Positions 37,531-46,883 of a DNA stretch of 64,000 nucleotides are shown here, in pieces. A program made the translations under genes and the position numbers. The stretch covers positions 1-64,000 of the forward strand of contig NZ_JYJA01000028.1 in NCBI RefSeq assembly GCF_000956465.1, in the 5' to 3' direction. This stretch comes from Microbacterium trichothecenolyticum. GTDB taxonomy: Bacteria; Actinomycetota; Actinomycetes; Actinomycetales; Microbacteriaceae. Every line of letters begins with the position of its first letter. Within the stretch, counting starts at the first letter, position 1. Below the pieces are notes generated by a model. The model saw only the letters and a list, made by a program, of their open reading frames with translations, was not told the origin of the DNA and did no database searches.

Positions 37531-39191
37531 GTCCGCTCCGACGTGTCGCCGACCTGCTCGACCAGAGCGCCCGGGTTCATGATCCCGCGCGGGTCCAGCA
37601 CGTTCTTCACCGCGCGCAGGACCTGCACGCCGAGCGGTCCGATCTCCTCCTCGAGATAGGGCCGATGATCGCGCCCCACGGCGTGGTGATGGGTGATCGT
37701 GCCGTGGGCGTCGCCGATCGCGCGGGACGCCGCATCCTTCGCCCTCATCCACTGGGTCTGCGGATCGTCGGTGAGCGCGGCGACCACCGTGAAGTAGAGC
37801 GACGCGCCCGCCGGGTACACGTGCGAGATGTGGCACAGCACGATGGGCTTCGTGCCTGCGGCGGCGAGGCTCTCGGTGAGCGCCGCGGTGACGGCGGCTT
37901 TGAGGGCGGACAGGTTCGCCCACGTCGTCGCGGTCTCGAGGGTCTCGGCGAGGACGCCGATGTCCATGAGGGTGTCGCGCAGCGCGGGCGAGGCGAAGCG
38001 GCTGCGCTCCCAGGAGCGTGCCGGATCCTCACCGCGCGACGATGCGCCGTGCGCGCGGAAGACCGTGTCGAGCGCATCTCGTGTCGCCTCGGCATCGGCG
38101 GACGTCGCGCCCTCGAAGGTGGCGACGGCGAGGCATCCGCGCAGCCGCGTCAGGTGTCCGCCCATCGCCGCGTTCACCCGCGTCTCCGTCTCGTCGCTCA
38201 GCCGCAGGACGGTGGGACGGATGCCGCGCTGCGTGGCTTCGCGCAACGCCGACGCCCCCGCGGCGAAATCGGGGAACGACCACGCGCGGTACGCGGTCGC
38301 CGCTGGGACGGGGCGGATGCGCACGGTCACCTCGGTGAGGACGCCGAAGGCGCCCTCCGAGCCGAGGAACAGCTGGCGCAGGTCGGGGCCGGCCGCGCTC
38401 GCGGGGGAGCGCCCGAGGTCGAGATCTCCCGCCGGAGTGGACACGCGCAGCGCATGGACGAGATGGTCGAAGCGGCCGTAGCCGCGCGAGGCCTGGCCGC
38501 TCGACCGCGTCGCCGCGTATCCGCCGAGGGAGGCGTACGGGAAGCTCTGCGGGAAGTGGCCGAGCGTGTAGCCGCGTGCGCCGAGCAGCTCTTCGGCCTG
38601 GGGCCCGGTCGTGCCGGCGCCGAAGGTCGCGAGGAGCGATACCTCGTCGAGCGCGAGCAGTGCCGCGGCCCGGCTGAGATCGAGGGTGATCACGGCGCGC
38701 TGGGCGCCGCGCACGGGGTCGACGCCGCCCACGACCGAGGTGCCCCCGCCGAAGGGCACCACGGCGATCCCGCGGTCGGCGCACACGCGCAGCACGGCGG
38801 CGACCTCGGCGTGGTCGGCGGGGGAGACCACCGCGTCGGGCGCGGCCTGCAGGTCGTCGAGCCGCCGCCGCAGCAGGTCGGGAGTGCTCTTGCCGCCGAG
38901 GTGCAGCATGCGCACCGCATCGTCACGCGTCGCCGCGTCGGCCCCGACCACGGCCGCGAGCGCCGATAGGTCGTCGTCGGGGAGGAGCGACGGCGTCAGG
39001 ACGGGCGCGGGTCGGTGCGGCACGGGGTGCGCCTTGCCTGGCAGCAGCGTCGCGACGATCGTCTTCGCGGCGGCCGGAAGGCGCGCGGGTTCGGACCCCC
39101 AGGCGTCCCAGTCGCCGCGCGGTCGGGGCGTCGGGACGGCGAGCGGACGCCCGGGGTCGGTCGGGGGATCGATGGGCACCGTCGCAGCCAT
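37527..39191 (-). CDS. FAD-binding oxidase, alkyl-DHAP-synthase-like
   Basis: Flavoprotein of 554 residues of the VAO/AGPS family. An FAD-binding PCMH domain (about 90-290) contains VVPFGGGTSVVGG; the C-terminal half has a conserved HISHVYPAGASLY and an active-site-like HHHAVGRDH. Alkylglycerone-phosphate synthase uses acyl-DHAP and a fatty alcohol to form ether lipids; the lipid kinase next door and GlpD across the divergent promoter suggest glycerolipid chemistry. The start is set at MAATVPIDP (39191), not the earlier in-frame start at 39209, which lies inside the candidate operator. Confidence 0.87.
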   Translation of the reverse strand: MAATVPIDPPTDPGRPLAVPTPRPRGDWDAWGSEPARLPAAAKTIVATLLPGKAHPVPHRPAPVLTPSLLPDDDLSALAAVVGADAATRDDAVRMLHLGGKSTPDLLRRRLDDLQAAPDAVVSPADHAEVAAVLRVCADRGIAVVPFGGGTSVVGGVDPVRGAQRAVITLDLSRAAALLALDEVSLLATFGAGTTGPQAEELLGARGYTLGHFPQSFPYASLGGYAATRSSGQASRGYGRFDHLVHALRVSTPAGDLDLGRSPASAAGPDLRQLFLGSEGAFGVLTEVTVRIRPVPAATAYRAWSFPDFAAGASALREATQRGIRPTVLRLSDETETRVNAAMGGHLTRLRGCLAVATFEGATSADAEATRDALDTVFRAHGASSRGEDPARSWERSRFASPALRDTLMDIGVLAETLETATTWANLSALKAAVTAALTESLAAAGTKPIVLCHISHVYPAGASLYFTVVAALTDDPQTQWMRAKDAASRAIGDAHGTITHHHAVGRDHRPYLEEEIGPLGVQVLRAVKNVLDPRGIMNPGALVEQVGDTSERT

Positions 39192-39201
39192 GGCGACAGT
39201 A

Positions 39202-39224
39202 TGACACATTCTGTATTGTTGTCA
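39202..39224. promoter_or_regulatory. Candidate TetR operator between divergent genes
   Basis: TGACA (39202-39206) and TGTCA (39220-39224) flank a 13-bp A/T-rich spacer containing TATTGT (39214-39219), a -10 that ends 6 nt before the TetR ATG. The 34-bp divergent gap is unusually A/T-rich. Binding here could repress both directions. Confidence 0.45.
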
Positions 39225-39225
39225 C

Positions 39226-39813
39226 ATGGCCGATGGAGTGCCCGACACCGAGACCGCGATCCTCGACGCCGCGCTCGCCGAGGTGCTGGCGCACGGCATC
39301 CGCCGGACGACGGCGTCCGACATCGCCCGGCGCTGTGGGATCGCCCGCCAGACGCTCTATCGCTACTGGCCCGACGCGCAGGCGGTCTTCGCCGCGCTCG
39401 TGACGCGCGAGCTCGTCGCGGCGCTTCCCGCCGAGGCGGGGGAGTCGGCCGACCTCGACGGGCTCGTCGCACTGCTCGTCGAGACCGCAGACCGCGTGCG
39501 GCGTCTGCCCCTGGTCGATCGGCTCCGCGACACCGACCCCGAGCTGTTCGCCCGGTACATCCTCGATCGGCTCGGGACGAGCCAGCGGGCGATCCACGCC
39601 GAGACCGCCCGGCGCATCGCCGCCGGCCAGCGCGCCGGCTTCGTGCGCACGGGCGGTCCGCTGCAGCTCGCGGCCATGGTGCTGCTCATCGTGCAGTCGG
39701 CGGTGCAGTCGGCGCCGCTCGTCGCCGAGTGGCTCCCCGAAGACGCGTGGCGCACCGAGCTCGCGCACGCGCTGCGCGGCTACCTCGCACCGGCCGCCGA
39801 GGAGCAGCGATGA
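39226..39813 (+). CDS. TetR-family transcriptional regulator
   Basis: Regulator of 195 residues. The N-terminal helix-turn-helix is clear (RRTTASDIARRCGIARQTLYRYWPDAQAVFAAL); the rest is the helical ligand-binding and dimerisation domain. It is divergent from the FAD oxidase and overlaps glpD by ATGA (39810-39813). It probably controls both, with a fatty-acid or lipid ligand as a guess. Confidence 0.93.
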   Translation: MADGVPDTETAILDAALAEVLAHGIRRTTASDIARRCGIARQTLYRYWPDAQAVFAALVTRELVAALPAEAGESADLDGLVALLVETADRVRRLPLVDRLRDTDPELFARYILDRLGTSQRAIHAETARRIAAGQRAGFVRTGGPLQLAAMVLLIVQSAVQSAPLVAEWLPEDAWRTELAHALRGYLAPAAEEQR

Positions 39814-41369
39814 CGACGCGCGTCGTGGGGCGCACGCCCGGGCCGTCGGCGCTCTCTGCGGCCCGGCGCGCCCGCGAGCTCGACGCGCTCGCCGGAGGGG
39901 ACGAGATCGACGTGCTCGTCATCGGCGGCGGCATCACCGGAGCCGGGATCGCGTTGGATGCTGCGAGCCGGGGCCTGCGCACCGTCCTGGTCGAACGGCA
40001 CGACCTCGCGCACGGCACGAGTCGCTTCAGCTCCAAGCTCGTGCACGGCGGCCTGCGATACCTCGCGTCGGGTCAGATCGGGATCGCGCACGAGAGCGCG
40101 ACGGAGCGGCACATCCTCCTCACCCGGACTGCGCCGCACCTCACGCGCGCGCTGGCGCAGGTCGTGCCGCTGCACGAGCCCGGCCACGTCGCACGCGGCG
40201 CGTACATCGGCATGGGGTACGAGCTCGGCGACGGCCTGCGTCGCGCGGTCGGAACGCCCGGATCGCTGCTGCGGTCACCAGGCCCGATCGGACGCGATGC
40301 CACCCTCGCCCTCGCTCCCGCCGTACGCGCCGAGGGTCTTCGCGGCGGCGTCCGCGGCTGGGATGGACAGCTCTTCGACGACGCCCGGCTCGTCGTCGCC
40401 GTCGCGCGGACGGCCGCCGGGTACGGGGCATCCGTCCTCACCCGTGTCGAGGCCGTCTCGGTCACCGGACGCGAGGCGACCCTCCGCGACCTCGTGACAG
40501 GCCGGACGATCCACGTGCACGCGCGCGCGGTCGTGAGCGCGACGGGCGTGTGGGCGGGGGAGCTCGACCATGACGTCCGGCTGCGGCCGAGCCGCGGCAC
40601 GCACCTCGTCGTGTCGACGGCCCGCCTCGCCGGTTCGGACGTGTCGCTCACCGTGCCGATCCCCGGCTCGTCGAGCCGCTTCGTCTTCACACTGCCGGCG
40701 CAGCACGGTCGCACCTACATCGGCCTCACGGATGTGCCCGACGACGGGCCGATCCCCGACGTCGCGCACGCGACCGAGGCCGAGATCGACATGCTCCTCA
40801 GCACGGTCAACACCGTGCTGGAGGAGCCCCTCGTCCGCACCGACGTGCTCTCGACCTTCGCCGGCCTGCGGCCGCTCCTCGCGGGCGCCGACGACCACGA
40901 CACCAGCGACCTGTCGCGCCGTCACGCGATCATCGAGTCCTCCAGCGGCGTGCTCAGCATCGTCGGCGGAAAGCTCACCACCTACCGGCGGATGGCGGAG
41001 GACGCCGTCGACGCCGTGATCCGGCGCGACCCCGGGTTCGCGTCCCGCCCGTCGGGAACGCGCTCCATCCCCCTCGTCGGCGCGTGGCCCCGGCACCGCC
41101 TCGGCGAGATCGCCGCGGCGCCGCGCCTGGTGCGCCGGTTCGGCGCAGAGGCGCCCTACGCGGCCGCCCTCCCGACAGGGCCGGCCGCCGCATGCGGCGT
41201 GACGGCCCAGGAGTTCCAGTGGGGGGTCGCGGTCGAGGGCGCCCTGAGCATCGCCGACCTCCTCGACCGGCGCACCCGCCTCGGTCTCGTCGAGACCGAC
41301 CGCGAGCAGTCGACGGATGCCGCCGCCGCCGCCTTCGCCCGTGTCGGCGTCGACCCGATCGAGGGGTGA
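39810..41369 (+). CDS. glpD: Glycerol-3-phosphate dehydrogenase, GlpD type
   Basis: FAD-dependent enzyme of 519 residues: an N-terminal FAD fold GGGITGAGIALDAASRGL, the following VERHDLAHGTSRFSSKLVHGGLRYL signature, and a C-terminal region ending with the DUF4130-like helical domain. It oxidises glycerol-3-phosphate to DHAP at the membrane, feeding electrons to quinones. DHAP is the precursor for acyl-DHAP used by AGPS enzymes, which links it to the divergent FAD gene. Confidence 0.93.
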   Translation: MTTRVVGRTPGPSALSAARRARELDALAGGDEIDVLVIGGGITGAGIALDAASRGLRTVLVERHDLAHGTSRFSSKLVHGGLRYLASGQIGIAHESATERHILLTRTAPHLTRALAQVVPLHEPGHVARGAYIGMGYELGDGLRRAVGTPGSLLRSPGPIGRDATLALAPAVRAEGLRGGVRGWDGQLFDDARLVVAVARTAAGYGASVLTRVEAVSVTGREATLRDLVTGRTIHVHARAVVSATGVWAGELDHDVRLRPSRGTHLVVSTARLAGSDVSLTVPIPGSSSRFVFTLPAQHGRTYIGLTDVPDDGPIPDVAHATEAEIDMLLSTVNTVLEEPLVRTDVLSTFAGLRPLLAGADDHDTSDLSRRHAIIESSSGVLSIVGGKLTTYRRMAEDAVDAVIRRDPGFASRPSGTRSIPLVGAWPRHRLGEIAAAPRLVRRFGAEAPYAAALPTGPAAACGVTAQEFQWGVAVEGALSIADLLDRRTRLGLVETDREQSTDAAAAAFARVGVDPIEG

Positions 41370-41393
41370 GCGGCCGTCGCGGCGAGGCTCCTG

Positions 41394-41465
41394 ATCCGAG
41401 GATCTGAGCCGGGATGAGGGGCGAGACGCCGGATGCGCTCCGCATCTCGGCTCGCATCCTCGGAT
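41394..41465. terminator. Terminator after glpD
   Basis: Arms of 23 nt (41394-41416 and 41443-41465) pair with three mismatches; the ends ATCCGAGGAT and ATCCTCGGAT are perfect. A second small GGATGCG/CGCATC pairing lies inside. It starts 25 nt after the glpD stop. Confidence 0.65.
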
Positions 41466-41558
41466 GAGGGGGAAACGGAGAGCGGGTTGGCAGGAATCCG
41501 CTCCAGGACGGCGGCGCAGACGGGTCGGGGTGTCGCACGTCCCCGTCACACTGGAACG

Positions 41559-42938
41559 GTGACTCGCAGCGCAACCCACGGCGGACTCGGCGTCGTGCAG
41601 GGCACGGCGCTGTACATCGCGTCGGTGCTCGGAACCGGGCTCCTCGTGCTCCCCGGCCTCGCGGCCGACGTGGCGGGTCCGGCGTCCATCGTCTCGGTGC
41701 TGGCCGTCATCGTGCTCGCCGTGCCGCTCGCAGGCACCTTCGCCGCCCTGGCCGCGCGCTACCCCGATCCGGGCGGCGTCGCCAGCTACGTGCGCCGCGC
41801 GCTCGGTCGCACGGCCGCCCGCGCGACCGGCTACTGGTTCTACTTCGGGGTGGCCGCCGGCTTCCCGGTGCTCGCGGTCCTCGGCGCCGAGTACCTGACC
41901 GCGATCCTCCATATCGACCGCGTCGCCGTGCCCATCCTCGTCTTCGCCATACTCATCCCGCCGTTCGCCGTCAACATGCTCGGCGTGCGCGTCGCCGGGT
42001 GGGTGCAGTTCGTCCTCACCGGCCTCCTCGTCGGGATCGTCGTCTTCGTCGTGGCCGCGGCCTTCCCCGCGGTCGAGGCGTCGAGCTTCACGCCGTTCCT
42101 GCCCCACGGCTGGGCGGGCGTCGGCACGGCGATCAGCCTCTTCGTGTGGGCGTTCGCGGGCTGGGAGGTCGGCACGCACATCTCGGGGGAGTTCCGCGAC
42201 CCGCGCCGCAGCATCCCGATCGCCACCGCCATCGCGCTGGTCGTGACCGGCCTCGCGTACCTGCTGCTGCAGGTCGTGACCGTGGGCGTGCTCGGCGAGG
42301 ACGCCGGCGCCGGCGCCGTGCCGTTGCTCTCGCTCGCTGAGGCGGTGGCGCCCGGGTTCGGTCCGACCGCGATCGGCGCCATCGCGGCCATCGTGGTGCT
42401 GGGCGTCATGAACGCCTATCTCGCCGCGTTCGGCAAGCTCGGGGCATCGCTCGCGTCGTCGGGCGATCTGCCCCGCGTGCTCGCGCCCGGTGCCGAGCCG
42501 GGCGGAATGCCTCGCCGCGCCCTGCTGCTGACGTTCGTGATCGCGATGGTCTACTGCACGATCGCGCTCGCGACCGGAGGCGACCTGCAGACGTTCATCC
42601 TGATCCACACCAGCAACATGGTGTCGATCTACGCCGCCGGCATGATCGCGGCGACGCTCATCCTGCCCCGCTTCACGGCCGGCTGGTTCATGGCAGTTGT
42701 CGCGGCCGTGCTGTCGGTCGGCCTGCTGCTCCTGGCCGGAGCGAATCTGCTTCCCGCCGCTGCACTCGCGCTCGCCGCGATCCTCGTGACGGTCTGGAAG
42801 CGGCTGCGGCGCCCGTCGCGGCGCGCGGACGCGCCTGACGGAGGAATCGTGGCCGCGGAGGCCGGGTCCAACGTCGAGGTGAAGACGACGGCGGTTCCGG
42901 CTGAACGCAGTTCGGCCCTGGACTCAGCGCGAAGCTGA
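41559..42938 (+). CDS. APC-superfamily amino acid permease (YjeH-like)
   Basis: Membrane protein of 459 residues with about 12 helices. The opening GLGVVQGTALYIASVLGTG and overall layout resemble the YjeH amino-acid exporter branch. I chose GTG 41559 (VTRSATHGG); a frame open from 41433 would be encoded across the glpD terminator. A CACACT hexamer ends 6 nt upstream, so it may be leaderless. The C-terminal 30 residues are polar, and their codons form the left arm of the terminator. Confidence 0.88.
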   Translation: MTRSATHGGLGVVQGTALYIASVLGTGLLVLPGLAADVAGPASIVSVLAVIVLAVPLAGTFAALAARYPDPGGVASYVRRALGRTAARATGYWFYFGVAAGFPVLAVLGAEYLTAILHIDRVAVPILVFAILIPPFAVNMLGVRVAGWVQFVLTGLLVGIVVFVVAAAFPAVEASSFTPFLPHGWAGVGTAISLFVWAFAGWEVGTHISGEFRDPRRSIPIATAIALVVTGLAYLLLQVVTVGVLGEDAGAGAVPLLSLAEAVAPGFGPTAIGAIAAIVVLGVMNAYLAAFGKLGASLASSGDLPRVLAPGAEPGGMPRRALLLTFVIAMVYCTIALATGGDLQTFILIHTSNMVSIYAAGMIAATLILPRFTAGWFMAVVAAVLSVGLLLLAGANLLPAAALALAAILVTVWKRLRRPSRRADAPDGGIVAAEAGSNVEVKTTAVPAERSSALDSARS

Positions 42939-42954
42939 GTTCTCCAGGGCCGAA
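42911..42954. terminator. Bidirectional terminator overlapping the permease stop codon
   Basis: TTCGGCCCTGGA plus CTCAGC (42911-42928) pair with GCTGAG (42934-42939) and TCCAGGGCCGAA (42943-42954) with a 3-nt bulge. It spans the last codons and TGA of the permease gene and ends 17 nt before the convergent kgd stop. Confidence 0.8.
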
Positions 42955-42971
42955 CCTGCGGAAAGCTCCGC

Positions 42972-45900
42972 CTACAGCGTGAGCGCCTGCTGCATGATCG
43001 CGGCCTGCTCGGCCGCGTGCACCTTCGGCGAACCGGTCGCGGTCGAAGCCGCCGACGCGCGCGAGACGCGACTGATGGTGCGACCATTGAGGTTCTTCAC
43101 GACCTCGAGGGCGATGAAGGGCCACGCACCCTGGTTCTCGGGCTCGTCCTGCACCCACACCAGCTCGGCGTTCGGGTACGAGTCGATGACCGCATTGAGC
43201 TCGTCGATCGGGGCCGGGTAGTACTGCTCCAGGCGCACCAGCGCGATCTCGGGGTTCGGGTTCTTGTCGAGCTCGGCGCGCAGATCCCAGTGGATCTTGC
43301 CGGCGTGCAGCAGCACGCGCTTGACGGCCGACTTGTCGAGGCCGCGGTTCTCGTCGATCACCGGCTCGAACCGGCCGGTGAGGAAGTCCTCGACCGGGCT
43401 CGTCGCGCCGCGCAGGCGCAGCATCGCCTTCGGGGTGAAGACGATAAGCGGGCGGCGCGGACGCGCGTACGCCTGGCGGCGCAGCAGGTGGAAGTACGAC
43501 GCCGGGGTCGACGGGCGCGCGACGGTCATGTTGTCCTGCGCGCACATCTGCAGGTACCGCTCGATGCGTGCCGACGAGTGGTCGGGTCCCTGGCCCTCGT
43601 AGCCGTGGGGGAGCAGCAGCACGACGCTCGACTGCTGGCCCCACTTCTGGTCGGCCGCCGAGATGTACTCGTCGATGACCGACTGGGCGCCGTTGGCGAA
43701 GTCGCCGAACTGGGCCTCCCACAGCACGAGCGAGTCGGCGCGCTCGACCGAGTAGCCGTACTCGAACGCCATGGCCGCGTACTCGCTCAGCAGCGAGTCG
43801 TAGACGTAGAAGCGGCCCTGGTCCTCGCTGAGGTTCGTGAGCGGGATCCACTCCTGGCCGTTCGCGCGATCGTGCAGGACGGCGTGGCGCTGCACGAAGG
43901 TGCCGCGACGCGAGTCCTGGCCCGCGAGGCGCACATCGGTCTTCTCGAGCAGCAGCGAGCCGAAGGCCAGCAGTTCGCCGAAGCCCCAGTCGATCGAGCC
44001 GTTGCGGCTCATGTCGAGCCGCTTGTCGAGCAGCTGCTGCAGCTTGGCGTGGACCGTGAAGCCGTTGGGCTTGTTCACGAACGTGTCGCCGATCAGGCTC
44101 ACCATCTCGCGCGAGACGCCCGTGGTCGCCGGCTCGCCGGCGGCCGGCTGGATGTCTGCGTCGGGCACGAGGATGGGCGAGGAGCCGGTCTCGGCCGCGT
44201 GCGTCTCGGCGAACGCGATCTCGAGACGGTTCTGGAAGTCCTGCTTCGCCTTCTCGTACTCTTGCTCGGTGATGTCGCCGCGACCGACGAGAGCCTCGGT
44301 GTAGAGGCGGCGCACGGAGCGCTTCGCCTCGATGAGGTTCGTCATGAGGGGCTGTGTCATCGACGGGTCGTCGCCCTCGTTGTGACCGCGACGGCGGTAG
44401 CAGACGATGTCGACCACGACATCGCGGTGGAAGCGCTCGCGGTAGGCGAAGGCCAGCTGCGCCACGCGCGTGACGGCTTCGGGGTCGTCGCCGTTCACGT
44501 GGAAGATCGGCGCCTGGATCGTCTTGGCGACGTCGGTCGCGTACACCGAGGTGCGCGCATCGGTCGGCGTCGTGGTGAAACCCACCTGGTTGTTGACGAC
44601 CACATGGACCGTGCCGCCGGTGCGGTAGCCGCGCAGCTGCGACATCTGCAGGGTCTCGACCACGACGCCCTGGCCGGAGAAGGCCGCGTCGCCGTGGACG
44701 AGGATCGGCAGCCACGTGAACGTGCCGATGGGCTTGCGGTCCTGCTTCGCGCGGACGATGCCCTCGAGCACGCCGTCGACGGTCTCGAGGTGCGACGGGT
44801 TCGCGGCGAGGTAGACGGGCAGCTCGGACTCGTTGTCGGCGACGAACGTGCCTTCGGTGCCCAGGTGGTACTTGACGTCGCCCGACCCGCTCTTCGAGCC
44901 GATCGCGACGGACCCCTCGAACTCGCGGAACACCTGGCCGTACGTCTTGCCGGCGATGTTCGTCAGCACGTTGAGGCGCCCGCGGTGCGCCATGCCGATC
45001 GCGGCGCCGTCGAGGCCCGCCTGGGCCGCACCCTGCAGGATCTCGTCGAGGAGGGGGATCAGCGACTCGCCGCCCTCGAGGCTGAAGCGCTTCTGACCGA
45101 CGTACTTGGTCTGCAGGAACGTCTCGAAGGCCTCGGCCTGGTTCAGCTTGTCGAGGATGCGCAGCTGCTCGTCGTGGCCGGGCTTCTGGTACTTGACCTC
45201 GACGTTCTCCTGGAACCACGCGCGCTGCGTCGGGTCCTGGATGTGCATGTACTCGATGCCGATCGTGCGGCAGTACGAGTCGCGCAGCACGCCGAGGATG
45301 TCGCGGAGCTTCATCTGGCGCTTGCCGCCGAAACCACCGGTGACGAACTCGCGGTCGAGGTCCCAGAACGTCAGTCCGTGCTGTTCGATCTCGAGGTCGG
45401 GGTGCGTGCGCTGCACGTACTGGAGCGGGTCGATGTCGGCCATCAGGTGACCGCGGACGCGGAACGAGTTGATGAGCTCCTGCACGCGAGCGGTCTTGTC
45501 GACGCGCTCGGCGAGGTCGACGTTGATGTCGGCCGCCCAGTGGATGGGCGCGTACGGGATGCGCAGCGCCGCGAAGATGTCGTCGTAGAAGCTGCGCTGG
45601 CCGATGAGCAGCTCGTGCACCTTCTTGAGGAACTCGCCCGACCCGGCACCCTGGATGACGCGGTGGTCGTACGTGCTCGTGAGCGTGATCGTCTTGCCGA
45701 TCGCGAGCTCGTTGAGCGTCTTCTCGCTCGCGCCCTGGAACTCGGCGGGGTACTCGAGGGCACCGGCGCCGACGATGCAGCCTTGGCCCTTCATGAGGCG
45801 CGGCACCGAGTGGACGGTGCCGATGCCGCCGGGGTTGGTCAGCGAGATCGTCGTGCCCTGGAAGTCGGCCGCGGTGAGCTTGTTGTTGCGCGCGCGGGTG

Positions 45901-46706
45901 ACGAGGTCTTCGTACGTCGTGAGGTACTCGTTGAACGTGAGCTGCTCGGCGCGCTTGATGCTCGGCACGAGCAGGGCCCGGGTGCCGTCGGGCTTCGGCA
46001 GGTCGATCGCGATGCCGAGGTTGATGTGCGCCGGCGCCACGAGCGACGGCTTGCCGTCGATCTCGGCGTAGAACACGTTCTGGCTCGGGAACTCCTTGAG
46101 CGCCTGGATGATCGCCCACCCGATGAGGTGCGTGAAGCTCACCTTGCCGCCGCGGGTGCGCGCCATGTGGTTGTTGATGACGATGCGGTTGTCGATCATC
46201 AGCTTCGCCGGCACCGTGCGCACGCTGGTCGCCGTGGGGACGGTCAGCGACTCGTCCATGTTGGCGGCGAGGGTCTTCGGCATGCCGCGCAGCGTCGTGA
46301 CGACGTCGGCGTCGGCCTCGCCGTCGGCGGCCGACGGCTGTGCCTTCGGCGCCTGCGCCGGGATCGGCTGCGGGGCGGCGGGGCGCGCGGTGGTGCGCGC
46401 CACCGGCTGCGAGCCGATCACCGGGATCGGCGCCGTCACCGGACGGGGCTCGGAGGCCGCCGGCTGGGTCGCCGCCGGGGCAGCGGCCGCCGGGGCAGCG
46501 GCCGCCGGGGCCGCTGCCGCCGCGGGGGCGGCCTGGGTGGGTGCTGCTCCGTCTGCGGGGTGGTAGGCCTCGAGAACGGGCCACCACGCCTTGTCGACGG
46601 AGTTCCGGTCGATCTTGAACTGTTCGTACAGCTCCTCGACGAGCCACTCGTTGGCTCCGAACTCTCCCTCGTTCGAAACCCCGACGCCCGTCACCTGGCT
46701 CGACAC
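42972..46706 (-). CDS. kgd: Multifunctional 2-oxoglutarate decarboxylase/dehydrogenase Kgd (OdhA)
   Basis: Fused enzyme of 1244 residues. A short N-terminal E1 segment (about 1-45) is followed by an Ala/Pro linker, an E2-like succinyltransferase catalytic domain (about 120-350; ending near TSTYDHRVIQGAGSGEF) and the thiamine-diphosphate E1 domain (about 400-1240; GDAAFSGQGVVVETLQM, then VVNNQVGFTT). There is no lipoyl domain, as usual: lipoamide is provided by the pyruvate dehydrogenase E2. It converts 2-oxoglutarate to succinyl-CoA in the TCA cycle. The start is GTG 46706; a TAGGCT -10 lies about 77 nt upstream (46788-46783 on the complement). Confidence 0.96.
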   Translation of the reverse strand: MSSQVTGVGVSNEGEFGANEWLVEELYEQFKIDRNSVDKAWWPVLEAYHPADGAAPTQAAPAAAAAPAAAAPAAAAPAATQPAASEPRPVTAPIPVIGSQPVARTTARPAAPQPIPAQAPKAQPSAADGEADADVVTTLRGMPKTLAANMDESLTVPTATSVRTVPAKLMIDNRIVINNHMARTRGGKVSFTHLIGWAIIQALKEFPSQNVFYAEIDGKPSLVAPAHINLGIAIDLPKPDGTRALLVPSIKRAEQLTFNEYLTTYEDLVTRARNNKLTAADFQGTTISLTNPGGIGTVHSVPRLMKGQGCIVGAGALEYPAEFQGASEKTLNELAIGKTITLTSTYDHRVIQGAGSGEFLKKVHELLIGQRSFYDDIFAALRIPYAPIHWAADINVDLAERVDKTARVQELINSFRVRGHLMADIDPLQYVQRTHPDLEIEQHGLTFWDLDREFVTGGFGGKRQMKLRDILGVLRDSYCRTIGIEYMHIQDPTQRAWFQENVEVKYQKPGHDEQLRILDKLNQAEAFETFLQTKYVGQKRFSLEGGESLIPLLDEILQGAAQAGLDGAAIGMAHRGRLNVLTNIAGKTYGQVFREFEGSVAIGSKSGSGDVKYHLGTEGTFVADNESELPVYLAANPSHLETVDGVLEGIVRAKQDRKPIGTFTWLPILVHGDAAFSGQGVVVETLQMSQLRGYRTGGTVHVVVNNQVGFTTTPTDARTSVYATDVAKTIQAPIFHVNGDDPEAVTRVAQLAFAYRERFHRDVVVDIVCYRRRGHNEGDDPSMTQPLMTNLIEAKRSVRRLYTEALVGRGDITEQEYEKAKQDFQNRLEIAFAETHAAETGSSPILVPDADIQPAAGEPATTGVSREMVSLIGDTFVNKPNGFTVHAKLQQLLDKRLDMSRNGSIDWGFGELLAFGSLLLEKTDVRLAGQDSRRGTFVQRHAVLHDRANGQEWIPLTNLSEDQGRFYVYDSLLSEYAAMAFEYGYSVERADSLVLWEAQFGDFANGAQSVIDEYISAADQKWGQQSSVVLLLPHGYEGQGPDHSSARIERYLQMCAQDNMTVARPSTPASYFHLLRRQAYARPRRPLIVFTPKAMLRLRGATSPVEDFLTGRFEPVIDENRGLDKSAVKRVLLHAGKIHWDLRAELDKNPNPEIALVRLEQYYPAPIDELNAVIDSYPNAELVWVQDEPENQGAWPFIALEVVKNLNGRTISRVSRASAASTATGSPKVHAAEQAAIMQQALTL

Positions 46707-46883
46707 GCTGAATCGCCTGCTTTCATCGGTGAAGTTCTGGGATGCGCGCGGGGCTCGATCGCCCGCACACGCGACGGTTAAGCCTAGCCCAGTCTGCGCA
46801 GGCAGTTCCGGCCTCAGGCGGCTGCGAACCTGAAAGAACCCGCATGATTATCCGCACAGGAACTGTCACTAACCTTGGCGGTC

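Noticed and set aside
41433..41558. 42-codon N-terminal extension of the APC permease
   Set aside because: It overlaps the glpD terminator palindrome. GTG 41559 gives the expected N-terminus.
42688..46781. Long open frames overlapping kgd in other frames on both strands (up to about 1319 codons)
   Set aside because: Kgd on the minus strand has full family motifs over its length. The other frames are His/Arg/Pro- or Leu/Val/Arg-rich shadows.
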